Shown here piece after piece: positions 44,793 to 53,738 of a DNA stretch of 64,000 nt (the first letter of the stretch is position 1; the number at the start of each line of letters is the position of its first letter). The position numbers were made by a program, and so were the translations under genes. This DNA comes from Alteriqipengyuania abyssalis (GTDB taxonomy: Bacteria; Pseudomonadota; Alphaproteobacteria; Sphingomonadales; Sphingomonadaceae). The notes beneath the pieces were generated by a model. That model made no database searches. It saw only the letters and a list, made by a program, of their open reading frames with translations, and was not told the origin of the DNA. The stretch is from NCBI RefSeq assembly GCF_019857185.1, contig NZ_JAHWXP010000001.1, forward strand, positions 496,001 to 560,000. Reading direction: 5' to 3'.

Positions 44793-44914
44793 GGCAGTCC
44801 TTCCGAGTGCGGTTCTGTCGGGCGGGTATCGACACAGCGCACGGCTTGCGAGCTCGGTTCCGGCTGGCTAAGCGCCTTGCAACGCATACGAATGTGAGAA
44901 AGGCGAGCTCTCCC

Positions 44915-45808
44915 ATGAATTTCGAACAGATGAAGGCGAAGATCGCGCAAGGCGATGGATTTATCGCGGCGCTGGATCAGTCGGGCGGCTCCACGCCCAA
45001 GGCGCTTGCCGGGTACGGCGTCGGCGAAGACGAATATTCGGGCGAAGACGAGATGTTCGCCAAGATCCACGAAATGCGCTGCCGCATCGTGGAAAGCCCC
45101 GCCTTCACAGGTGACAAGGTGGTCGGCGCGATTTTGTTCGAAAAGACCATGGAAGGCTGCAACCCGGACGGCATGCCGATCCCCGAACGGCTTGCGGGCA
45201 AGGGCATCGTGCCCTTCCTGAAGGTCGACAAGGGGATGCACGATACCGAAAACGGCGTGCAGCTGATGAAGGACATGCCCGAGCTGGCGCAGCAGTGCGC
45301 GCGGGCGAAGGAACTGGGTGTGTTCGGCACCAAGATGCGGTCCGTCGTGCACGAGGCGAACCAGCAGGGCATCGCCGATGCGGTGCGCCAGCAGATGGAT
45401 TTCGGCCTTCAGATTCTGGACCACGGCCTGGTTCCTATCCTCGAACCCGAAGTCAGCCTGAAGTCGGAAACGCGCGGCACTGCCGAAGCGCACCTTCTCG
45501 CCGCGTTCCTCGATCAGCTGGAGCGGGTGCCCGAGGGGCATCAGGTCATGCTCAAGCTGACCATCCCGAGCGAGCCGAACCTGTACCTGCCGCTGGTCGA
45601 GCACCCCAAGGTGCTGCGCCTGGTCGCGCTATCGGGCGGTTACGAGCGGGACGAAGCCTGCCGCGAACTGGCCAAGAACCGCGGCCTGATTGCCAGCTTC
45701 AGCCGTGCGCTGCTGGAAGAGCTGCGCGCGCAGATGGACGACGAAAAGTTCAACGACGCGCTCGAAACCGCGATCGACGAGATCTACGCCGCGAGCGTGG
45801 CGGGCTGA
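44915..45808 (+). CDS. fda: Class I fructose-bisphosphate aldolase
   Basis: This 297-residue protein is of the short bacterial class I type: 'FIAALDQSGGSTPKALAGYGV' at the N-terminus, 'GIVPFLKVDKGMHDTENGVQLM', 'FGTKMRSVV', 'ILEPEVSLKS' and 'VMLKLTIPSEPNLY', whose lysine is the likely Schiff-base residue. It splits fructose-1,6-bisphosphate without a metal. AAGGCGAG precedes the ATG at 44915. It follows the tkt-gap-pgk genes but is separated from them by an oppositely oriented gene, so it has its own promoter. Three hairpins follow its stop. Confidence 0.93.
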   Translation: MNFEQMKAKIAQGDGFIAALDQSGGSTPKALAGYGVGEDEYSGEDEMFAKIHEMRCRIVESPAFTGDKVVGAILFEKTMEGCNPDGMPIPERLAGKGIVPFLKVDKGMHDTENGVQLMKDMPELAQQCARAKELGVFGTKMRSVVHEANQQGIADAVRQQMDFGLQILDHGLVPILEPEVSLKSETRGTAEAHLLAAFLDQLERVPEGHQVMLKLTIPSEPNLYLPLVEHPKVLRLVALSGGYERDEACRELAKNRGLIASFSRALLEELRAQMDDEKFNDALETAIDEIYAASVAG

Positions 45809-45812
45809 CAAT

Positions 45813-45890
45813 CCTCCCCGAAACGGGGAGGGGGACCACGAAGTGGTGGAGGGGCACCGTCGAGGCTTCGTGCCGAAGACAGGTGCCCCT
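45813..45890. repeat. Triple hairpin after the aldolase gene
   Basis: Three adjacent stems are present: CCTCCCCG/CGGGGAGG (45813-45831), ACCAC/GTGGT (45835-45847) and AGGGGCACC/GGTGCCCCT (45850-45890). The sequence is the familiar dispersed 'CTCCCC...GGGGAGG...GGAGGGG' type. It separates fda from a convergent lipoprotein gene and probably stops transcription both ways. Confidence 0.7.
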
Positions 45891-45902
45891 TAAGCTACCG
45901 CA

Positions 45903-46322
45903 CTAGCCGCCCTCGAATGCGAAGCGGTACTCGGTCGATTTGACCTGCGAATCGGCCCGCTGCTCGGGCGTCACCGAAACCAGCGTTACGGTGACGCCGC
46001 GCACGGTGTGCGGCTCACCCAGCGTCAGCGGCTGCGTCTGACGCCAGCCGGGCCCGTCGATCCGCGTTTCCACCACCACCCGGCCGGCCTGAATGCACTG
46101 GACGCCGACGGGGCAGCGGCTGTCTTCGGTCACGCGCATCGGCGTCACCACAACCATGCGGCCCAGCTGAACCGGCTGCAACAGCGGCACCACGCTGCCC
46201 TGCTGCGCCACCTCGCGCGGCGAATCGACCACCGGTCCGGCGTTGGGGACCACCGCGCAGGCGGCGAGGGACAGGATCGCTCCGGGCAGGAGCGTGGCGA
46301 GCAGGAGGGGCTTTTTCATCAT
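45903..46322 (-). CDS. Small lipoprotein of unknown function
   Basis: This 139-residue protein has a lipoprotein signal (MMKKPLLLATLLPGAILSLAAC, lipobox LAAC with C22), so it is anchored in the envelope. The mature part is mainly beta, with two cysteines 6 apart in 'DSRCPVGVQCIQAGRVVV' that could form a disulphide. No known family is recognised. Two adjacent ATGs (46322 and 46319) are possible starts. Confidence 0.75.
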   Translation of the reverse strand: MMKKPLLLATLLPGAILSLAACAVVPNAGPVVDSPREVAQQGSVVPLLQPVQLGRMVVVTPMRVTEDSRCPVGVQCIQAGRVVVETRIDGPGWRQTQPLTLGEPHTVRGVTVTLVSVTPEQRADSQVKSTEYRFAFEGG

Positions 46323-46430
46323 CTTCCCGGCTCTAGCGCGCAGCCCGCTTGCGAATAGCTGAATGGCTCTGCGGCAAGATCCGCTGCAAAAGATCGACTG
46401 GCGGCCTCGCGAGCGCTAGGTGCGGCGGTC

Positions 46431-47096
46431 ATGAGCACCAGCAATCCCGCGATTCCGCACATTCCGACCCAGCTTTACCTGATCTCCCCGCTCGATGTCG
46501 GCGGCGATTTTCCCGAGCGGCTTGCCCGCGCGATCGACGCGGCGCCCGATCACGTCACCGCGTTCCAGTTCCGGGTGAAGGGCTTCGAAGGGTCGGCCGG
46601 CCAGCACGAGGCGGCGGCGCTGGCGGCACCCCTGCGCGAGATCTGTGCCGAGCGCGAGGTCGCCTTCATCGTCAACGACGACATTGCGCTAGCCAAGCGC
46701 CTCAAGGCCGATGGCGTCCACCTCGGGCAGGACGACGGCACGGTGGCAGAGGCGCGCGATGCGCTGGGGATGCAGGCGCAGATCGGCGTCACCTGCCACG
46801 CCAGTCGCCATCTGGCGATGGAAGCGGGCGAGGCGGGGGCGGATTACGTCGCCTTCGGTGCATTCTATCCCAGCACCACCAAGGACAAAGGCGATGCCGA
46901 GCGGCCCGAGCCCGAAATTCTCGAATGGTGGTCCCAGATATTCGAGCTTCCCAGCGTTGCGATCGGCGGGATCACGCCGGAGAACTGCGCGCCGCTGATC
47001 GCCGCGGGGGCGGATTTCCTGGCGGTATCGGGCGCGGTGTGGAACGGTGACGAGGTTGCCGCCGTTAAAGCCTTCGTAAAGGCGATAGAGGGGTAG
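46431..47096 (+). CDS. thiE: Thiamine-phosphate synthase
   Basis: This 221-residue TIM-barrel enzyme couples HMP-PP and thiazole phosphate to thiamine phosphate. It shows 'FQFRVKG', 'FIVNDDIALAKRLKADGVHLGQDDGTVAEAR', 'IGVTCHASRHLAMEAGEAGADYVAFGAFYPSTTK' and 'VAIGGITPENCAPLIAAGADFLAVSGAVW', all family marks. The usual GxSxH near 120 reads GVTCH, a mild variation. The M23 peptidase gene starts 4 bases after it. Confidence 0.92.
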   Translation: MSTSNPAIPHIPTQLYLISPLDVGGDFPERLARAIDAAPDHVTAFQFRVKGFEGSAGQHEAAALAAPLREICAEREVAFIVNDDIALAKRLKADGVHLGQDDGTVAEARDALGMQAQIGVTCHASRHLAMEAGEAGADYVAFGAFYPSTTKDKGDAERPEPEILEWWSQIFELPSVAIGGITPENCAPLIAAGADFLAVSGAVWNGDEVAAVKAFVKAIEG

Positions 47097-47100
47097 CCGG

Positions 47101-47865
47101 ATGATCGACGGGCTTAAATCTGCTAAACGCAAGGCCATGGGCACCGTCGATCGCATCGTCACCATCCTCGTCACCGCCACGATCACCTCGATGGTGTGGA
47201 TCGTGGCGGGCGGCAGTCTGATCGAAATGTCCGGTGCGGACAGTCAAAGGGACAAGACGCGCCCGGGCGCTTCGGCGAGCGAGGCGGCCCGTGCGCTGAC
47301 GCAGGAAACCGTGGCTGCCGACGGCGACAAGCAAACAGCATCCCAGGCCTCTACTGCCGAGCGCGCTCGCAACGTCGCTTCCAATGATCGCGCCACTGCA
47401 ACCCGTCCGCAGATGCGACAATTGTCGCAGATGGTCATCCCCGTGCTCAACGTGAGGCCGGACGAGCTGTCCGACAGCTTCCTGGCAGAGCGTGATGGCG
47501 GAGAGCGGCTGCACGAGGCGATCGACATCATGGCGCCCAAGGGCACCACGGTGATCGCTGCTGCGCCGGGCACGATCGAGCGGATCTATCGCTCCGAAAC
47601 CGGCGGCAATTCACTCTACGTGCGCTCGCCCGACCGCGAGACGATCTTTTACTACGCGCACCTCGATCAATATGCGCCGGGGCTGAAGGAGGGGCAGAAG
47701 GTTCGCCGGGGCCAGCGGCTCGGCACGGTGGGCACGACCGGCAATGCCGCGCCCGATGCGCCGCACCTGCACTTCGCGATCATGCGCACCACCGACGATT
47801 CGGAATGGTGGGAGCCGACCAACGCGATCAACCCGTATCCCTACCTCTCGCGCGTGGAGCGCTGA
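47101..47865 (+). CDS. Membrane-anchored M23 family peptidase
   Basis: This 254-residue protein has one N-terminal transmembrane helix (about residues 18-42) and a periplasmic part. After an Ala/Thr/Gln-rich linker the LytM domain shows 'LHEAIDIMAPKGTTVIAAAPG' (HxxxD zinc site) and 'APHLHFAIM' (HxH), so all zinc ligands for peptidoglycan endopeptidase activity are present. It may trim cell-wall crosslinks. It starts 4 bases after thiE, but no functional link to thiamine is apparent. Confidence 0.9.
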   Translation: MIDGLKSAKRKAMGTVDRIVTILVTATITSMVWIVAGGSLIEMSGADSQRDKTRPGASASEAARALTQETVAADGDKQTASQASTAERARNVASNDRATATRPQMRQLSQMVIPVLNVRPDELSDSFLAERDGGERLHEAIDIMAPKGTTVIAAAPGTIERIYRSETGGNSLYVRSPDRETIFYYAHLDQYAPGLKEGQKVRRGQRLGTVGTTGNAAPDAPHLHFAIMRTTDDSEWWEPTNAINPYPYLSRVER

Positions 47866-47877
47866 GCCGGGCCGCGA

Positions 47878-48270
47878 TCAGCGGAGCGGGGAGGTCAGCA
47901 CGCAGCGCATCGGGCCCAGTTCGCCCTTCTCGTCGCGTTCGCGCAAAATCCGCTGGCTCGAGCGTTCGAGCATCATTCCCTTGAGCGGACCGCGGGTGAA
48001 GGTGACCTGCGCGCCGCGCAGCAGGTAGACCCCGCGTTCCCCGCCCGCCTCGTAGCTGGAGGCGTTGAGAATCGTGAAATCGCGGCCCGGAATGCGGTGC
48101 CACGCAGCGCCGCCGGCATCGCCGGGAAGCGTGCATTCGTATTTGCCCAGTGGCAAGGTATCGATCGGCCCTGCCTGCGCCATCAGCGGCGTGGCAGCGA
48201 GCGCGAGCGCGGGAAGGGCGAGCGAGGAGGCGGCGCGAAGCGCGCGGGTGAAGCAAGAAGTCCTGTCCAT
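47878..48270 (-). CDS. Secreted protein of unknown function
   Basis: This 130-residue protein has a signal peptide with an arginine-containing N-region and cleavage near 'PLMAQA-G' (residue 33). The mature part has two cysteines ('KYECTLPG', 'MRCVLTS') likely to form a disulphide, and small beta-rich segments. No family is recognised. It is convergent with the M23 gene (12 bases) and divergent from efp. Confidence 0.75.
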   Translation of the reverse strand: MDRTSCFTRALRAASSLALPALALAATPLMAQAGPIDTLPLGKYECTLPGDAGGAAWHRIPGRDFTILNASSYEAGGERGVYLLRGAQVTFTRGPLKGMMLERSSQRILRERDEKGELGPMRCVLTSPLR

Positions 48271-48398
48271 GTGCGGCCATATAGCGTTGCTTGCCTTGCC
48301 TGACCATGAGCGCTCGGCTAAGGCGCGCGCTTTGCAGCTGCGGCGCTGGTTTCGGCCCCGATCGGCAGCCCCCGTTTCGCTAAACCCAAGGTATCCCC

Positions 48399-48962
48399 AT
48401 GAAGATCAGCGGCGTCGACATTCGTCCCGGCAATATCATCGAATATGAAGGCGGCATCTGGAAGGTCGCCAAGATCCAGCACACCCAGCCCGGCAAGGGC
48501 GGTGCCTACATGCAGGTCGAGATGAAGAACCTGCAGGATGGCCGCAAGACCAACGTGCGCTTCCGCAGTGCCGACACGGTCGAGAAGGTCCGCCTCGACA
48601 CCAAGGACTACCAGTTCCTGTACGAGGATGGCGACCAGCTGGTGTTCATGGACACCGATACCTACGAACAGATCAACCTGCCGAGCGACCTGCTCGGCGA
48701 TGCGCGCCCGTTCCTTCAGGACGGGATGACGGTGACGCTTGAGCTGTGGGAAGAAAAGCCGATCTCGGTCGCGCTGCCCGAACAGGTCGAGGCCGAAATC
48801 GTCGAGGCCGACGCGGTGGTGAAGGGGCAGACCGCCTCGTCCAGCTACAAGCCCGCGATCCTCGACAATGGCGTGCGCATCATGGTTCCGCCGCATATCG
48901 AAAGCGGCACGCGGATCATCGTCGACGTGTATGAACAGACTTATGTCGGAAAGGCTGGCTGA
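48399..48962 (+). CDS. efp: Elongation factor P
   Basis: This 187-residue factor rescues ribosomes stalled at proline runs. The three-domain KOW/OB/OB layout is clear: '[39 protein letters not shown]' with loop lysine K33 (the usual modification site in EF-P), then '[15 protein letters not shown]' and the C-terminal '[18 protein letters not shown]'. No EpmA- or EarP-type modifier gene is adjacent. A hypothetical secreted gene follows after 2 bases. Confidence 0.96.
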   Translation: MKISGVDIRPGNIIEYEGGIWKVAKIQHTQPGKGGAYMQVEMKNLQDGRKTNVRFRSADTVEKVRLDTKDYQFLYEDGDQLVFMDTDTYEQINLPSDLLGDARPFLQDGMTVTLELWEEKPISVALPEQVEAEIVEADAVVKGQTASSSYKPAILDNGVRIMVPPHIESGTRIIVDVYEQTYVGKAG

Positions 48963-48964
48963 CC

Positions 48965-49360
48965 ATGCCGTTCAGGAAGAGCATTCTCATCGCCGCGAGC
49001 CTTGGCCTCGTTGCCGCTCCCGTCGCGGCGCAGACCGCGCCCGAAGCGCCTGCTACGACCGCTGAGCAGGAACAGACCATGCAGCGTGCCGGGCTGATCT
49101 TCAGCCTGTTCGCAAACGCGGTGAAGGTGGACGAGATTCCGGAAGCGGAAAAGGACGCCCTGATCGGGTGCCTCTATTCCAACACGCTGGAAACCATCAG
49201 CCAGGCGACCGGCAAGGCGCTGGCCGAGAATCCGCAGGTCGATGCCAGCGATCCGACCAATGTCTATCTGGTCGCGGCAATCGTGTGCGGCGCGCGTGAA
49301 GCTGGCGCTCCGCCGGCCGACGCGTCGGCCGCAGATCCTGCCGAACCGGCAACGCGCTAG
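48965..49360 (+). CDS. Small secreted protein of unknown function
   Basis: This 131-residue protein has a signal peptide (MPFRKSILIAASLGLVAAPVAAQ). The mature helical part contains 'EAEKDALIGCLYSNTLETISQATGKAL' and a second cysteine in 'AAIVCGAREAG', and ends in an Ala/Pro/Asp tail. It begins 2 bases after the efp stop and precedes suhB, so it may share the efp transcript. The family is unknown. Confidence 0.75.
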   Translation: MPFRKSILIAASLGLVAAPVAAQTAPEAPATTAEQEQTMQRAGLIFSLFANAVKVDEIPEAEKDALIGCLYSNTLETISQATGKALAENPQVDASDPTNVYLVAAIVCGAREAGAPPADASAADPAEPATR

Positions 49361-49378
49361 GACGGGCCGGACCAAGAC

Positions 49379-50197
49379 ATGGCAGCAATCACCGGCCTGA
49401 TCCGCGTTATGGAACGCGCCGCGCGCCGCGCGGGCAACCGCCTGCGGCGCGACTTCGGCGAGATCGAGCACCTCCAGGTCAGCCGCAAGGGCCCGGCCGA
49501 TTTCGTCAGCAAGGCGGACATGCGGGCCGAACGCTCGCTGTACGACGACCTGCTGCAGGCGCGCCCGGGCTGGGGCTTCCTGCTGGAGGAAGCGGGCGAG
49601 ATCAAAGGCGAGGATGGCCAGCCGCGCTGGGTGATCGACCCGCTGGATGGCACCAGCAACTTCCTCCACGGCATTCCGCATTTCGCGATCTCGATCGCGG
49701 TGCAGGAGCGCAAGCTGGATGGATCGGGCTGGGGCGATGTGACCGCGGCAGTGATCTATCAGCCGATCACCGACGAGACATTCTGGGCGGAAAAGACGCG
49801 CGGCGCATGGCTGCACGACGGGCGCCTGCGGGTCTCCTCGCGCGCGCGCCTGAACGAGGCGCTGATCGCCACCGGCATGCCGTTCCAGGGCCACGGCAAT
49901 ATTGCCGAATGGACCCGGATCTACGGTGCGCTCGGCCCCGAAGTCGCCGGCATTCGCCGTTTCGGTGCCGCCTCGCTCGACCTCGCATGGGTTGCCGCAG
50001 GGCGCTTCGACGGGTTTTGGGAAAGCGACCTGCAACCGTGGGATACTGCCGCAGGCTGCCTGCTTGTGCGCGAGGCAGGCGGCTTCGTCACCGATTATCG
50101 CGGGCGCAGCCAGCCGGTCCATCACGAACAGGTGCTGGCGGGCAATGACGGGCTGCATTCCAAGATGCACAAGGTGGTCGCGAACGCCTTGCGTTAG
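49379..50197 (+). CDS. suhB: Inositol monophosphatase family protein
   Basis: This 272-residue metal-dependent phosphatase has 'PADFVSKADMRAERSL', the acidic 'LLEEAGE', the central motif 'WVIDPLDGTSNFLHGIPHFAISIAV' and 'ESDLQPWDTAAGCLLVREAGG', giving the metal ligands of the IMPase family. Besides inositol phosphate it could act on related sugars or, as SuhB, bind the transcription machinery. The last codons (TTG CGT TAG) also form the -35 box of the tRNA-Leu promoter. Confidence 0.93.
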   Translation: MAAITGLIRVMERAARRAGNRLRRDFGEIEHLQVSRKGPADFVSKADMRAERSLYDDLLQARPGWGFLLEEAGEIKGEDGQPRWVIDPLDGTSNFLHGIPHFAISIAVQERKLDGSGWGDVTAAVIYQPITDETFWAEKTRGAWLHDGRLRVSSRARLNEALIATGMPFQGHGNIAEWTRIYGALGPEVAGIRRFGAASLDLAWVAAGRFDGFWESDLQPWDTAAGCLLVREAGGFVTDYRGRSQPVHHEQVLAGNDGLHSKMHKVVANALR

Positions 50198-50217
50198 GCT
50201 GCGGCCTCGCCTTATGG
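50189..50217 (+). promoter_or_regulatory. Promoter of tRNA-Leu, starting inside suhB
   Basis: TTGCGT (50189-50194), a 17-base spacer and TTATGG (50212-50217) lie just before the tRNA. The -35 hexamer is the last two sense codons of suhB. It matches the tRNA-Asn and tRNA-Pro promoters in the -35 box and spacing. Confidence 0.6.
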
Positions 50218-50233
50218 GTCAGCCAGACCCAGT

Positions 50234-50318
50234 GCCCCTGTGGTGGAATTGGTAGACGCGCTCGACTCAAAATCGAGTTCCTTACGGAGTGCCCGTTCGA
50301 GTCGGGCCAGGGGCACCA
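50234..50318 (+). tRNA. tRNA-Leu(CAA)
   Basis: Acceptor GCCCCTG / CAGGGGC, discriminator A and encoded CCA. The anticodon stem CTCGA/TCGAG holds loop CTCAAAA with anticodon CAA. A long variable arm (TTCCTTACGGAGT) marks it as a class II tRNA, and the 85-base length fits leucine. Confidence 0.96.
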
Positions 50319-50416
50319 CACCTTTGTCGCTCGCAATCATCGGTGCACGATCGCACCCGATATGCGCGTCACCGATTGCCTAGCAGGGCCTCGCCCCGCT
50401 ATCGCTGGGTCCAGCA

Positions 50417-52222
50417 ATGCTCGAAGCCCCTTCCTTTCACGCGATTGCCGCAATGGTGGTTACGATCGCGATGTTCATCGGCTTTGCGCGCAGCAGGCCG
50501 TCGACCGAGATCGTTTCGCTGATGACCATCGCGGTGATCGCGGTGTTCCTTTACTTCTTCCCGCTGCCCGACACGCGCCCGACCGACGGCCTCTCGCTCG
50601 CCTTCTCCGGCTTCGGCCATTACGCGCTGATCACGATCTGCGCGCTGATGATCATGGGCCGGGGGCTGGTGGTGACCGGCGCGCTGGAGCCTGCCGCGCA
50701 TCTGCTTGAGCGGCTGTTCAAGTGGAACGTGCAGATCGGTCTGCTGGTCTCGCTGGTCGCGGCGATGGCCCTGTCGATGGCGGTCAATGATACGCCGGTG
50801 CTGGTCCTGCTGTTGCCGATCTTCGTCAGCCTCGCCGCGCGCGGCGCGATGCCGGCCTCCAAGACGCTGATCCCGCTCAACGCGGCGGTGCTGATCGGCG
50901 GGATGGCGACCACTATCGGCACCTCGACCAACATTCTGGTCGTATCGATCGCGAGCGATCTGGGTATGCCGGAGATGAGCGTGTTCCATTACACGCCGAT
51001 CGTGCTGGTCGCCGCCGCGATTGCGCTCCCCTACCTCTGGCTGGTCATGCCCCGCCTGCTGAAGGACAACACGCAGGAAGACACGCGTCCGCGCCGCCAT
51101 TTCCAGGCGCGACTGAGGGTGAGCGAAGACGGCCCGCTGACCGGAGAGCTGCTCTCGGACATCCTGCCGCGCCTGCCCGATACCGTGACCGTGCACGATC
51201 CGCCGATCGGAAGACTGCAACCGCAGCAGCGCCTGTTGATCTCCGGCCCGCAGGAAGCGGTGGAAGAGGCCATGCGCACGCTGCGCGGCGAGGCAGCGCC
51301 CGACTGGGTGCTGTCCAAGATCAAGCGCAAGGCCAGCGCGCAGAACGAGGATGTGATCGTCGTCGAACTGGCGGTGACCGCGGATTCGCGCCTGATCGGT
51401 CGCACGCTGCCCAGTTCGGGGGTCGCCGACCTGTATGGTGTCGCGGTGCTCGGCGTGCACCGTCCCGAACGCTGGACCGGTGTGACCGACGAGTTCAACG
51501 ATTATTCCGCCGGCGACATGCGCTTTGCCGAGGGCGACGTGCTGATGGTGACCGGCCTGCGCGCCGATCTGGAAGAATTCGCCCGGGGCGACAGCCTTTT
51601 GATGCTGGAAGGGATGCGCGAACTGCCGCGCCGGTCCAAGGCGGTACTCTCGGCGGTGATCATGGGCGGGGCGGTGTTCACCGCCTCCATCGGACTGTTC
51701 CCGATCGCGATTTCCGCGCTGGCGGGTGCGATCCTGATGTTCCTGACCGGCTGCGTGAAGTTCGACCGGGTCGGGCGCGCGCTGTCGGCCAAGGTGATCG
51801 TGCTGGTCGCGGCGAGCATCGCGGTCGGCTCGATCGTCGAGGCGAGCGGGGCGGCCGCATGGCTGGGCATGGCGCTGTCGCTTGGCCTCTCCTCGCTGCC
51901 CCCGGCACTGGTGCTGGGCGCGATCATGCTGTTCGTGACCGTGCTGACCAATTTCGCCTCCAACGCGACGGCCGCCACGGTGGGCACCCCGATCGCCTTC
52001 AGCATCGCGACCGAGCTGGGCCTGCCGCCGGAACCGCTGGTGCTGGCGGTGCTGTTCGGCTGCAACCTGTGTTACGCGACCCCGATCGCCTATCAGACCA
52101 ACATGCTGATCATGGGCGAGGGCTCCTACGAGTTCTCCGATTACATCCGCACCGGCGTACCGCTGGTGCTGCTGATGGTGACGACGCTCTCGGTCCTGCT
52201 GGTGCTGACCTATCGCCTCTAG
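50417..52222 (+). CDS. SLC13-type permease with central RCK_C (TrkA-C) domains
   Basis: This 601-residue inner-membrane transporter has hydrophobic blocks at about 5-215 and 410-600, separated by a cytoplasmic region. The first half has 'AMALSMAVNDTPVLVLLLPIFVSL' and 'GGMATTIGTSTNILVVSIA', the second 'NFASNATAATVGTPIAFSIA' and 'GCNLCYATPIAYQTNMLI', the paired Asn-rich hairpins of DASS/SLC13 carriers. The middle (about 230-390) contains two TrkA-C-like domains. It probably moves dicarboxylates, sulphate or similar anions, with the RCK_C domains for ligand control; the substrate is unknown. Confidence 0.88.
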   Translation: MLEAPSFHAIAAMVVTIAMFIGFARSRPSTEIVSLMTIAVIAVFLYFFPLPDTRPTDGLSLAFSGFGHYALITICALMIMGRGLVVTGALEPAAHLLERLFKWNVQIGLLVSLVAAMALSMAVNDTPVLVLLLPIFVSLAARGAMPASKTLIPLNAAVLIGGMATTIGTSTNILVVSIASDLGMPEMSVFHYTPIVLVAAAIALPYLWLVMPRLLKDNTQEDTRPRRHFQARLRVSEDGPLTGELLSDILPRLPDTVTVHDPPIGRLQPQQRLLISGPQEAVEEAMRTLRGEAAPDWVLSKIKRKASAQNEDVIVVELAVTADSRLIGRTLPSSGVADLYGVAVLGVHRPERWTGVTDEFNDYSAGDMRFAEGDVLMVTGLRADLEEFARGDSLLMLEGMRELPRRSKAVLSAVIMGGAVFTASIGLFPIAISALAGAILMFLTGCVKFDRVGRALSAKVIVLVAASIAVGSIVEASGAAAWLGMALSLGLSSLPPALVLGAIMLFVTVLTNFASNATAATVGTPIAFSIATELGLPPEPLVLAVLFGCNLCYATPIAYQTNMLIMGEGSYEFSDYIRTGVPLVLLMVTTLSVLLVLTYRL

Positions 52223-52388
52223 CATTTCCTACCCCCTGCAAATCTGCGATGGATCGGTTATGACATTGCGTGCAGCCAGCCTTTCATCGACTGGATCGAT
52301 CAAGGCGCGGCTAGATATCGAATGGAATTGAACGCCTGGACTGTGTGTCAGGTGTGTCAGGCAAATCGGGGCAAAGGGGAGTACAGGT

Positions 52389-53735
52389 ATGCACAGGCAG
52401 GTTCGGATGACGCGCGCGGCACTGATGGCGGCGGGCGCGCTGCTGTGCTCCACCGCCGCCTTCGCGCAGGATGATGGCCTGCGTGCGGGCGTGCGGGAAG
52501 ACATGCCCGAGTTGATGGAGCTGTACCGCCATCTCCACGCCAATCCCGAGCTCAGCTTCGAGGAAGACGAGACTGCGGCGAAGCTGGCCGCGCGGATGCG
52601 CGAGCTGGGCTTCGAGGTGACCGAGGGCGTCGGCAAGACCGGCGTGGTCGCGGTGATGGAGAACGGCGAGGGGCCGACCGTGCTGATCCGCGCGGACATG
52701 GACGGGCTGCCGGTGGTCGAACAGACCGGGCTGCCGTTTGCCTCCACCGTCAAGGCGACGCCCGCGACCGGCGTGGAAACCGGTGTGATGCACGCCTGCG
52801 GGCACGACACGCACATGACCGCGTGGATCGGCGCGGCGCAGCAGCTGGTCGATCATAAGGATGAATGGAGCGGCACGCTGGTGATGATCCTGCAACCCGC
52901 CGAAGAGGTGGGCGAGGGCGCGCTGGCAATGCTGGAAGACGGGCTGTTCACCCGCTTTCCCAAGCCCGACTACGCAATCGCTTTCCACGATGCCGCGCAG
53001 TTCCCCGCCGGGACGATCGGCTATTCGCCGGGCTATGCGCTGGCCAATGTCGATAGCGTCGACATCACGGTGAAGGGTGTCGGCGGGCACGGCGCCTATC
53101 CGCAATCGACCAGGGACCCGGTGGTGCTGGCGAGTTCCATCGTGATGAAGCTGCAAACGCTGGTCAGCCGCGAGCTGTCTCCGCTGGAGCCGGGCGTGGT
53201 TACGGTGGGCAGCTTCCGCGCCGGGTCGAAGCACAACATCATCTCGGACGAAGCGAAGCTGCAGCTGACCGTGCGCAGCTATACCGACGAGGCGCGCAAG
53301 TTGCTGCTCGACGGGATTGCGCGGATCGCGCGCGGTGAAGCGATTGCGGCGGGCATTGCGGAAGATCAGCTGCCGGTGGTGACCGTGGCCGATCCCTACA
53401 CGCCCTCCACCTTTAACGATCCCGAATTCACCGAAACCGTGATGACGGGCTTCCGCACCCGCTTCGGCGAAGACCGGGTGATGCAGGTGCCCAGCGTGAT
53501 GGGTGGCGAGGATTTCAGCCAGTACCGCCGGGCCGACCCCGATGGCGTCGAGTCGCTGATCTTCTGGATCGGCGGGGTGCCCGAGGACGAATGGCAGGCG
53601 GCGCAGAACGGGGAGGCGACGCTGCCGTCGCTCCACAGCCCGTTTTGGGCGCCCGATGCCGAGAAGGTGATCGAAACCGGGGCGGAGGCGCTGGCCGCCG
53701 CCGCGATCGACCTTATGCCCGCCAAGGGCGGCTGA
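52389..53735 (+). CDS. Secreted M20 family amidohydrolase
   Basis: This 448-residue hydrolase has a signal peptide ending near AFA-Q (residue 27; ATGs at 52389 and 52407 are both possible starts). It shows 'LYRHLHANPELSFEE', 'LIRADMDGLPV', the metal site 'MHACGHDTHMTAW', 'LQPAEEVGEGALAM' and 'AIAFHDA', and a C-terminal histidine in 'LPSLHSPFW', as in M20D N-acyl amino acid amidohydrolases of the hippurate hydrolase type. It works in the periplasm on an N-acyl compound. The 166 bases before it hold only a direct repeat GTGTCAG. It is convergent with carbonic anhydrase (3 bases). Confidence 0.9.
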   Translation: MHRQVRMTRAALMAAGALLCSTAAFAQDDGLRAGVREDMPELMELYRHLHANPELSFEEDETAAKLAARMRELGFEVTEGVGKTGVVAVMENGEGPTVLIRADMDGLPVVEQTGLPFASTVKATPATGVETGVMHACGHDTHMTAWIGAAQQLVDHKDEWSGTLVMILQPAEEVGEGALAMLEDGLFTRFPKPDYAIAFHDAAQFPAGTIGYSPGYALANVDSVDITVKGVGGHGAYPQSTRDPVVLASSIVMKLQTLVSRELSPLEPGVVTVGSFRAGSKHNIISDEAKLQLTVRSYTDEARKLLLDGIARIARGEAIAAGIAEDQLPVVTVADPYTPSTFNDPEFTETVMTGFRTRFGEDRVMQVPSVMGGEDFSQYRRADPDGVESLIFWIGGVPEDEWQAAQNGEATLPSLHSPFWAPDAEKVIETGAEALAAAAIDLMPAKGG

Positions 53736-53738
53736 GCG

